Shown piece after piece: positions 1-6,126 of a stretch of DNA of 6,849 bases. Numbering within the stretch: position 1 is the first letter of the stretch; each line of letters starts with the position of its first letter. The position numbers and the translations under genes were made by a program. Under the pieces are notes generated by a model, which made no database searches, was not told the DNA's origin, and worked only from the letters and a program-made list of their open reading frames with translations. Location: positions 1-6,849 of the forward strand of contig CAMLLE010000167.1 of the NCBI GenBank assembly GCA_946480555.1, given 5' to 3'. This stretch comes from an uncultured Verrucomicrobia subdivision 3 bacterium. Lineage in GTDB: Bacteria > Verrucomicrobiota > Verrucomicrobiae > Limisphaerales > CAMLLE01.

Positions 1-213
1 ATTGAGAATTGCCAGCCGCTGGCGCTCGACAGCGCGCTGCCCGGGACTTCCTTTGCGTTCCCTTTTTTCAACTGGATTTGCAGACGTGGCTTCCTGACGT
101 CGCGGCGGCGGACTGTTATCAGCTTTGCATCTCGAGAAACTGCAATGGAACCCCGGTTCAGATGCCATCGCACTGGTGGTCCAATGTTGCGGAGCCAAAC
201 GTCTCATCACCAC

Positions 214-2934
214 ATGAAATTCCCGATTCTTGCGGCGCTGTTTACCGCCTCGCACATCGCCGTCGGCGCAGTGCAGACTTTGCCGTTTGCCGACCATTTT
301 TCCTATGCGACGGGCAACCTCTTCAGCGTTGGAGCGGGTGTTTGGGATGCCGGCGGCAACGGCGGCGCGGAATTGTATGTGACCGCACAAGCCAGCCTCC
401 TCGCGCCTTCTGGCTTCGCCCCTGCGTCCGGTGCGGGATTGAAATGGACGCCGAGCGGCACGGCGCGGCGGAGTCTGGTCCAGTTCCCGGCGGTGAACGG
501 TGGAACGCTGTATGCATCATTCCTCCTGAGCGCGCCCAGCGCTCCGGGCACGCCGAAGCTCGTCGCCTATCTCGACAGTTCCACTTCGCAACCTTCCAGC
601 CCGCAGCTGGGATTCTTCGTCGCGAATGGTTCGGTTGGGATTGCCAAGAAGGGCAGCGCGCCGGTGGAGAGCGTGGCGATTGGCAGCGGCACGCATCTCA
701 TTGTGCTGCGCTACACGTTCACCGGAACAGCTGCGGACCAAGCTGATCTTTGGGTCGATCCTTCCAGCGCAACTTTCGGCGCGAACGCAGCTCCGGATCC
801 GGACGCGACGGCAACCGGCGGGAACAATGCTGCTTCGATTCCCTATTTCGGCATTTACGCCATCAGCGGTTCGGGTCCGACGCTTTACTTGGATGAAGTC
901 CGCATCGCGACGAACTGGGCGGACGCCGTGCCGCCGGGTGGACCGGTGTTGCCGCCGTTGCAGCCGGTGGTGACCGAAGCGTGGATGACATCGAACGCCT
1001 TCGCGCTTCGCGGCACGAATGGAAATGCGAATTCGATTTTCGGCGTGCTGACGGCGAGCAATCTGTCGGGCAGCTGGACGTTGCTGGCGACGAATGCCTT
1101 CGATGCGGCCGGAAATTTCATTGTCACCAATTCTGTTCAAGCCGGGAACGCGCAGCAGTTCTTTCGGTTGCAGGTGGGCGACCTTCCCGAAATCCCGGTG
1201 GCACCCAGCATCACCAATCAGCCGGATGCCCGCGCGGTTCACGAGGGCGCGACGGTTGGGTTTGAAGTCGGCGCCTCGGGCAGCGCGCCGTTGCGCTATC
1301 AATGGTATCAAAGTCCCAATCTGCTTTTGCCCGGCAAAACCAACGCCACGCTCACGCTGGCGAATGTGGAGATGGATCAGAGCGGGAGCGGCTACTTTGC
1401 GATCGTGACAAATGTTGCCGGCAGCGCCACCAGCGAGGTCGCGTGGCTGACCGTCACGAGCGCACCGCCAGCGGCGCCGGTTATCACTCTTCAGCCGGAG
1501 GACCTTTCCGTGATTGAAGGTCAATCCGCCACATTTGCAGTCACAGCGACAGGCACGCCGCCGTTGCGGTTCCAGTGGTATTTCAACACCAACGCTCCGC
1601 TGGCGAATGCGACGAATGCGTCACTTGTTCTGCCGGACGTGCAAACGAATCTCGCCGGTGCGTATTCGGTCGTCGTAACGAACCATTACGGTTCGCGCAC
1701 CAGCGTGGTTGGCATGCTGACGGTTTTGCCGCCGCCAACCAATACGACCTTTTACGTGGCCACGAACGGCAGTGACAGCAATCCCGGAACGCTGGGCGCG
1801 CCTTTCGCGACGGTTCCCAAGGCGATCTCCGTGGCCGCGCCCGGAACGATCATTTACATCCGCGGCGGGACGCATTCTTACACTTCCACGATTCGCATCG
1901 AACGTTCCGGCAGTTCGGGCTTTCCCATCCAGTTGCTGTCCTATCCCGGGGAGCAGCCAGTGTTGAATTTCACAGGCCAGCCGTATGGCGCGTCCCATCG
2001 CGGCATTCTCATCACCACCAATGGCAACTGGTGGGAGGTCAAAGGGCTTGAAATCTGTTACGCCGGCGACAACGCCATCAAGGTCGAAGGCAGTCATCAC
2101 CGTTTCGAGCAATGCGTTTTCCATCACAACGGCGATACCGGCCTGCAGATCGGATTTGGCCACGACGATGAAAACCCCGGCGGGATGCTCGCTGCGTATG
2201 TGGAGGTGATCAACTGCGATTCGTATTTGAACTACGATTCCGACAGCAACGGCGGCGACGCCGACGGCTTCGCCGCGAAGATGCATTGCGGCAAAGGCAT
2301 TTCCTTTCACGGCTGCCGCGCCTGGGAGAATTCAGATGATGGATGGGACTTGTTCGAAACGGATTACAGCATTGTGATCAGCAACTGCTGGACGTGGAAG
2401 AGCGGCGTGGCACAGGGCAATGGAAACGGATTCAAGCTCGGCGGCAACGGCGCTGGCGGAGATTCCTACGGAACGCATTACGCATGGAACTGCATCGCGT
2501 TTGGCCACAAGGTGAATGGCTTCACGCAGAACAGTCACAAGGACGGGCTGATGGTGATGAACTGCCTGTCGTTCGCGAACGGGAACAGCGGATACAACTA
2601 CTTCATGGAAGGCGCGCTGAATTCCGGGAAGCAGAACGTGTTTCGAAACAACGTCAGCATCCCGCGTTCGGGAACGAATGGCGGCGGATTCATCGAGGAC
2701 AACAATGCCGTGCAGCAGAACAACAGCTGGAATCTGGTTGTGACGGCGAACAGCGCGGACTACGTCAGCCTCGCCGAAGCGGCGGCCAAAGCGCCGCGAA
2801 ATGCGGACGGCAGTCTCCCGTCCGGATTCGCGCGGCTCATCGCCGGGAGCGACCTCATCGACAAAGGTCTGGATGTGGGAATCCCGTTCAACGGTCCCGC
2901 GCCGGATCTCGGGCCGTACGAATACGCGCCCTGA
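214..2934 (+). CDS. Secreted modular pectate lyase, polysaccharide lyase family 9-like
   Basis: Exported enzyme of 906 residues, predicted to cleave de-esterified pectin (polygalacturonate) by calcium-assisted beta-elimination. Residues 1-19 form a signal peptide (K2, hydrophobic core, VGA before the likely cut). Residues 20-240 look like a beta-sandwich ending in a YLDEVRIATNW-type strand. Residues 241-329 form a second beta-rich module ending in QQFFRLQ. Two Ig-like domains follow, about 330-416 and 421-505, each with a QWY core (W364, W455). The catalytic parallel beta-helix spans about 510-906, opening with FYVATNGSDSNPGT. It carries D684, D708, D709 and D712 with the spacing I recall for the PelL/Pel9A calcium site (D209, D233, D234, D237), and K741 in GNGFKLGG matches the catalytic lysine. 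The ATG at 214 is chosen because it begins the signal peptide; the frame stays open from 145, but those residues are polar. GGAG at 191-194 is too far upstream for a normal ribosome site. No PEP-CTERM or other C-terminal anchor is visible. The family is fairly sure; the exact substrate is not. Confidence 0.85.
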   Translation: MKFPILAALFTASHIAVGAVQTLPFADHFSYATGNLFSVGAGVWDAGGNGGAELYVTAQASLLAPSGFAPASGAGLKWTPSGTARRSLVQFPAVNGGTLYASFLLSAPSAPGTPKLVAYLDSSTSQPSSPQLGFFVANGSVGIAKKGSAPVESVAIGSGTHLIVLRYTFTGTAADQADLWVDPSSATFGANAAPDPDATATGGNNAASIPYFGIYAISGSGPTLYLDEVRIATNWADAVPPGGPVLPPLQPVVTEAWMTSNAFALRGTNGNANSIFGVLTASNLSGSWTLLATNAFDAAGNFIVTNSVQAGNAQQFFRLQVGDLPEIPVAPSITNQPDARAVHEGATVGFEVGASGSAPLRYQWYQSPNLLLPGKTNATLTLANVEMDQSGSGYFAIVTNVAGSATSEVAWLTVTSAPPAAPVITLQPEDLSVIEGQSATFAVTATGTPPLRFQWYFNTNAPLANATNASLVLPDVQTNLAGAYSVVVTNHYGSRTSVVGMLTVLPPPTNTTFYVATNGSDSNPGTLGAPFATVPKAISVAAPGTIIYIRGGTHSYTSTIRIERSGSSGFPIQLLSYPGEQPVLNFTGQPYGASHRGILITTNGNWWEVKGLEICYAGDNAIKVEGSHHRFEQCVFHHNGDTGLQIGFGHDDENPGGMLAAYVEVINCDSYLNYDSDSNGGDADGFAAKMHCGKGISFHGCRAWENSDDGWDLFETDYSIVISNCWTWKSGVAQGNGNGFKLGGNGAGGDSYGTHYAWNCIAFGHKVNGFTQNSHKDGLMVMNCLSFANGNSGYNYFMEGALNSGKQNVFRNNVSIPRSGTNGGGFIEDNNAVQQNNSWNLVVTANSADYVSLAEAAAKAPRNADGSLPSGFARLIAGSDLIDKGLDVGIPFNGPAPDLGPYEYAP

Positions 2935-3000
2935 ATTCAGTCGGGATGTCCGTGTGTGTGGATTTTCGGGTCTGCTTTGCCGCGGGTTTTCAACTCTCCG

Positions 3001-4398
3001 TTACGAAGCCGTTGGTTGCGTCGCATTCATGGGATTCAACAGACGGTCCAGTTCGCTCTTATTGAGCCCGGAAATTTCCAACGCCACTTCCCGGACCGTT
3101 CGGTTGGTTTCGTAAGCAGTCTTCGCGATTTGCGCGGCGCGATCGTAGCCAATTACTGGTGCGAGGCTTGTGCCCATGGCGAGACTTAGCTCGATGTTGC
3201 CTTCACAACGTTCGCGATTCGCCTCCAGTCCGGCCACGCAGCGTCGTGCGAATACGTCGCTCCCGTTGGCCAGGAGTTCGATCGATTGGAGCAGATTGTG
3301 CGCAGTGACTGGCAGCATGGTGTTCAGCTCAAAGTTTCCAAACGTACCCGCGAACGCGATCGTGGCGTCGTTCCCGATCACCTGCGCGCCGACCTGGATC
3401 AGCATTTCACACATCACCGGATTCACTTTGCCCGGCATGATGGATGAGCCGGGCTGCGTGGCAGGAAGCTTCAATTCACCAAGGCCGCAGCGCGGTCCGG
3501 AACCGAGCCAGCGAATATCGTTCGCAATCTTGATCAGGCAGACGGCGAGCAATCGCAGCGCGCCGCTCGTGCTGATCAGCGGTTCGATTCCCGCCTGGGC
3601 GGCGAAATGATTTTCCGCTTCGCTCAGTGGCTGGTTCGTTTCTGCGCAAAGGCCGGCGATCGTTCGACGCGCGAACTCCGGATGCGTGTTGATGCCTGTC
3701 CCAACGGCGGTCCCGCCCAGCGGCAATCGGGCCAGCCTTTCTGCCGCGCCCCGAAGCGCGTCCGTCGTGTGACGCACCTGCGCCGCATAGCCGCTGAATT
3801 CCTGACCGAGGCGGATGGGTGTCGCATCCTGCAAATGCGTGCGACCGGTTTTCAAGACGCTGTGAAACGCCCGCGCCTTTTCATCCAGCGCCGAGTGCAA
3901 TTCGTCCAGCGAGGGCAGAAGCCGGGCCGAGATTGCGTTCAGGGCGGCGAGTTGAATGGCGGTGGGGATGACATCGTTGCTCGATTGGCCGCGATTTACA
4001 TGATCGTTGGGATGAACGGATTTGTCGCCGCGCTGGCCACCGAGAATCTCGATGGCACGATTCGCGATGACCTCATTTGCGTTCATGTTTGTCGAAGTTC
4101 CCGATCCGGTCTGGAAGACATCCACGACGAACTGGCTATCCCAACGTCCCTCGACCACCTCCTGCGAGGCCTTTTGGATCGCCCACGAAATATTTTCTGG
4201 AATCAGCCCGAGTGTGAAGTTCGTGGCGGCGGCGTGCTTCTTGATCAAGCCAAGGGCGTGGATGAAAACGCGCGGGAACCGCAATCCGCTGATGGGAAAG
4301 TTCCCGGCCGCCCGGGCCGTTTGCGCCGAGTAGAGCGCGTCTGCCGGCACCCGCATGTCGCCCATCGAATCCGTTTCAATCCGGTACGTCTCGTCCAT
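3001..4398 (-). CDS. fumC: Class II fumarate hydratase (fumarase C)
   Basis: Cytoplasmic, iron-independent fumarase of the TCA cycle that interconverts fumarate and L-malate; members of this family act as homotetramers. At 465 residues it has the usual full length. Signatures in order: SGTSTNMNANEV (99-110), HPNDHVNRGQSSNDV (129-143), KTGRTHLQDATP (183-194), LPLGGTAVGTGINTHP (225-240) and the family signature GSSIMPGKVN (317-326). H188 and S318 fall at the same numbers as the active-site residues of E. coli FumC. The downstream GNFELN and VIGYDRAA blocks are also intact. The ATG at 4398 is preceded by GAGAG six bases upstream, and the protein begins YRIETDSMGDMRVPADALYSAQTARA, as expected. 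The related enzymes aspartase and argininosuccinate lyase share the fold, but GTAVGTGINTHP together with SGPRCGLGE favours fumarase. It is a single gene, convergent with the lyase and separated from the upstream gene by a terminator. Confidence 0.96.
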   Translation of the reverse strand: MDETYRIETDSMGDMRVPADALYSAQTARAAGNFPISGLRFPRVFIHALGLIKKHAAATNFTLGLIPENISWAIQKASQEVVEGRWDSQFVVDVFQTGSGTSTNMNANEVIANRAIEILGGQRGDKSVHPNDHVNRGQSSNDVIPTAIQLAALNAISARLLPSLDELHSALDEKARAFHSVLKTGRTHLQDATPIRLGQEFSGYAAQVRHTTDALRGAAERLARLPLGGTAVGTGINTHPEFARRTIAGLCAETNQPLSEAENHFAAQAGIEPLISTSGALRLLAVCLIKIANDIRWLGSGPRCGLGELKLPATQPGSSIMPGKVNPVMCEMLIQVGAQVIGNDATIAFAGTFGNFELNTMLPVTAHNLLQSIELLANGSDVFARRCVAGLEANRERCEGNIELSLAMGTSLAPVIGYDRAAQIAKTAYETNRTVREVALEISGLNKSELDRLLNPMNATQPTAS

Positions 4399-4401
4399 CC
4401 C

Positions 4402-4459
4402 ATACTCTCACGCCGTTGCGCCCAAATGGAAGAGGGGAGGTTCCCGGAGTTTGATTGTA
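4402..4459 (-). promoter_or_regulatory. Possible promoter -10 and ribosome site of fumC
   Basis: On the minus strand TACAAT at 4459-4454 is a near-consensus -10 hexamer about 55 bases upstream of the fumC start. The matching -35 region is poor: nothing like TTGACA lies 16-18 bases further upstream. GAGAG at 4409-4405 sits six bases before the ATG and is a plausible Shine-Dalgarno site. Because the upstream gene ends at the 4527-4560 terminator, fumC needs its own promoter in this short gap. Confidence 0.35.
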
Positions 4460-4526
4460 GCGCAACCTGAACAAGATTGAGCGTCCCACCGGGTCGTCCA
4501 GACGCAGTTCCGCAAAGCATCCCTCC

Positions 4527-4560
4527 AAACAAGGAAACCGCGCCTGATGTCAGGCGCGGT
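4527..4560 (-). terminator. Rho-independent terminator after the PEP-CTERM gene
   Basis: A perfect 11-bp inverted repeat, ACCGCGCCTGA (4537-4547) and TCAGGCGCGGT (4550-4560), surrounds two bases. Read on the minus strand, the GC-rich hairpin is followed directly by TTTCCTTGTTT. It lies 28 bases past the stop codon of the PEP-CTERM gene, the normal place for an intrinsic terminator, and insulates fumC from read-through. Confidence 0.85.
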
Positions 4561-4588
4561 GATCAAACCGAATCTCTGTGAATTGACC

Positions 4589-5263
4589 TTATCTGGAGCG
4601 GCGTCGGGCCAACAGAGCGGCCGCAGACACACCTGCCAGGGCAAATGTCGATGGCTCCGGAACCGGCGTCAACGTTGCCTGATACTCCGGCGAGCGCGCC
4701 GCCTGCGCTGTGCCGAATGCCAGGATGCTGGAAAGCGTGGCGGCCATGTTTCCGGTTTCCCCGTTGAAACGTTGCGTCTGTACCGTGGTCTCGGTCCCCT
4801 GGCCTGAACGGTCGGCCGTGGACGTCTGATAAACGAAGTAGAGCAGGCCCGAGCCGGAACCGACGGTCGAATCCACCGTAAGACTGATGCCGCTGAAGTT
4901 GAACTGCTGCCAGCTCCCGGGAGTGGCCGAGGTGAAGTCGATGGCGTTTGCGGATGTGCCCAGGAAACCTGAGAGGATCCCGCTGTTGAATCCGGTGTAC
5001 ACGCCGAGATACTTGTCGTCTGCCACCAGCTCCGAACTGCCATACCGGACCGAGACCGAATTCAGCGAGTAACTCAAGCCGCCGATGAGGTCCGGCGTCC
5101 AATCCGCGAGCGTCGCGCTGCTGGAATCGAAGTCAATCGCCAGCCCGGCAGCATCGCCGTAAACGTTGCCGTCGCCGTCTGATGCGAGGATGGTTGCGGC
5201 ATGCGTGGATGTGGCTCCTGATGCGACGAGTGCCACAATGCAGGATGTTAGGGTCTTGTTCAT
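4589..5263 (-). CDS. Small exported PEP-CTERM sorting-domain protein
   Basis: Protein of 224 residues exported to the envelope; its specific function is unknown. Residues 1-22 are a signal peptide (MNKTLTSC start, hydrophobic core, THA before the cut). The body, about 23-195, is rich in Ser, Thr and Gly with alternating hydrophobics, suggesting a beta-sandwich like those of other PEP-CTERM anchor proteins. The end is the classic tripartite sorting signal: VPEP (201-204), a hydrophobic segment (207-219) and the basic tail RRRSR (220-224). In this family an exosortase recognises the signal; none is encoded here. The ATG at 5263 is chosen over an in-frame TTG 33 bases upstream because it begins the signal peptide; the bases just before it are A-rich with no clear Shine-Dalgarno. 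The gene stands alone, with a terminator after it and the sigZ terminator before it. C8 is the only cysteine and lies in the signal peptide, so a lipoprotein is unlikely without a proper lipobox. Confidence 0.85.
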   Translation of the reverse strand: MNKTLTSCIVALVASGATSTHAATILASDGDGNVYGDAAGLAIDFDSSSATLADWTPDLIGGLSYSLNSVSVRYGSSELVADDKYLGVYTGFNSGILSGFLGTSANAIDFTSATPGSWQQFNFSGISLTVDSTVGSGSGLLYFVYQTSTADRSGQGTETTVQTQRFNGETGNMAATLSSILAFGTAQAARSPEYQATLTPVPEPSTFALAGVSAAALLARRRSR

Positions 5264-5359
5264 GGGGGCTTTTTTTCTGTTTTGTTGGCGCTCCAACTCT
5301 GCTTATGGTCCAGAACATGGAGCGCGTTGATGTAACCCCAGCGAGCTGCCGGCGAACAA

Positions 5360-5375
5360 TACGATGTACGTCGTA
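5360..5375. promoter_or_regulatory. Imperfect 16-bp palindrome, possible operator
   Basis: TACGATGTACGTCGTA reads nearly the same on both strands, with 14 of 16 positions symmetric. It lies about 97 bases upstream of the PEP-CTERM start and some 50 bases beyond the sigZ terminator. Its size and position suit a dimeric regulator of the PEP-CTERM gene. I see no convincing -35/-10 pair next to it, and it could be chance. Confidence 0.25.
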
Positions 5376-5420
5376 GGGCTGGCTAGCGCCGCATTGAAAC
5401 CAGTTTAACGCTTTCCGCTG

Positions 5421-5455
5421 ATGCAAATGAATGGGCGGAGCGGCAGCTCCGCCCA
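5421..5455 (-). terminator. Hairpin terminator after the arsM-sigZ operon
   Basis: A perfect 10-bp inverted repeat, TGGGCGGAGC (5432-5441) and GCTCCGCCCA (5446-5455), encloses a four-base loop. On the minus strand it is followed by TTCATTTGCATC, a moderately T-rich run rather than a clean T-tract. It begins 47 bases past the sigZ stop, and sigZ is the last gene of its operon. An extragenic palindromic repeat is an alternative reading. Confidence 0.6.
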
Positions 5456-5502
5456 CCATGGGGGAGGCAGGAATGTGCTGCTGTGCAGCAACTGTTTCCG
5501 CA

Positions 5503-6126
5503 TCACGGCCTTGTCAGCTTCTGAGCCGGAACTTGATCCTGCCGTGAAGCATTCCCGCCGTTGCCACCGTTGCCGCCGCATTCCCCGCACCCGCCTTCGG
5601 CGCGCGGTGCGCATCCGATCACGGATCCGCGGCGGTCGAACTCAAACGTGCAGCATTCGCTCAGCATCTGCTTGAGTTGAGCGCGGCCGCGCTGGACGCG
5701 GGACTTCGCGCCCGAAAGCGAAATGCCGAGCCGGTCCGCCAGTTCCTGCTGAGTCGACCCGTCCAGTTCCGTCAGCACGATCGCATCCCGATACGGCTCC
5801 GGCAGGCTGTAGATCATCCGCCGGAATGCGGCTTTGAGGCCTTCCACCTCAGGATCGTTCTCGGCGGCTTCGGCGGGCAAGGTCTCCGGAACTTCCACGG
5901 TTTCCTTTCGGGTCCGGTAGTGATCGATGATGGCGTTGCGCGCGATCAGGTAGAGCCAGCTTTCCAGTCGCGCGGGATCCTGCAACTGGCCGAGGCGCTT
6001 TTGAATTTTCACGAAAACGTCCTGGAGAATGTCGTCCGCAGTGGCCGGGTCAGATACCCTTGCGCGGATAAACTGACCCAGCTTCGCTGCGAATTCATGC
6101 CAGATATGTTCCAGCGTCGGGTTCAT
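5503..6126 (-). CDS. sigZ: ECF-type RNA polymerase sigma factor, SigZ family
   Basis: Protein of 207 residues that would direct RNA polymerase to a specific promoter set. Sigma region 2 spans about 8-75, with the DDILQDVFVKI helix (31-41) and SWLYLIARNAIIDHYR (56-71) used for core binding and -10 recognition. Region 4 spans about 98-154, with a helix-turn-helix around QQELADRLGISLSGAKSRVQRGR (126-148). After region 4 comes a tail with CCTFEFDRRG (158-167) and further cysteines C172, C180 and C183, then GGNGGNGGN and a polar end. As I recall, a CC-F-E-D-RRG segment after region 4 is typical of SigZ. The start is the ATG at 6126, whose A is also the last base of the arsM stop (TGATG), so translation is probably coupled. 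The frame stays open upstream to 6198, but that part overlaps arsM and lacks family similarity. No anti-sigma gene follows. Confidence 0.88.
   Translation of the reverse strand: MNPTLEHIWHEFAAKLGQFIRARVSDPATADDILQDVFVKIQKRLGQLQDPARLESWLYLIARNAIIDHYRTRKETVEVPETLPAEAAENDPEVEGLKAAFRRMIYSLPEPYRDAIVLTELDGSTQQELADRLGISLSGAKSRVQRGRAQLKQMLSECCTFEFDRRGSVIGCAPRAEGGCGECGGNGGNGGNASRQDQVPAQKLTRP

Noticed and set aside
11..35. Two short adjacent inverted repeats (GCCAG/CTGGC and GCGCT/AGCGC) near the left edge
   Set aside because: The stems are only five bases and no T-run follows directly; the T-run at 63-68 is too distant for a terminator, and no upstream gene is visible.
9..746. Open frame of 245 codons on the plus strand at the left edge
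   Set aside because: It overlaps the signal peptide and N-terminal module of the lyase in another frame and has an Arg/Cys-rich, low-complexity composition typical of a shadow frame.
517..1524. Open frame of 335 codons on the minus strand inside the lyase gene
   Set aside because: It is Arg- and Ala-rich with no family motif, and it lies antisense to a well-supported coding region with clear domains. It is a GC-driven shadow frame.
3607..4470. Plus-strand open frame of 287 codons opposite fumC
   Set aside because: It is antisense to a complete fumarase with every signature intact, and its product has no recognisable domain.
5474..5491. Small hairpin TGCTG/CAGCA just past the sigZ stop
   Set aside because: A five-base stem without a T-run; the 10-bp hairpin at 5432-5455 is a much better terminator.
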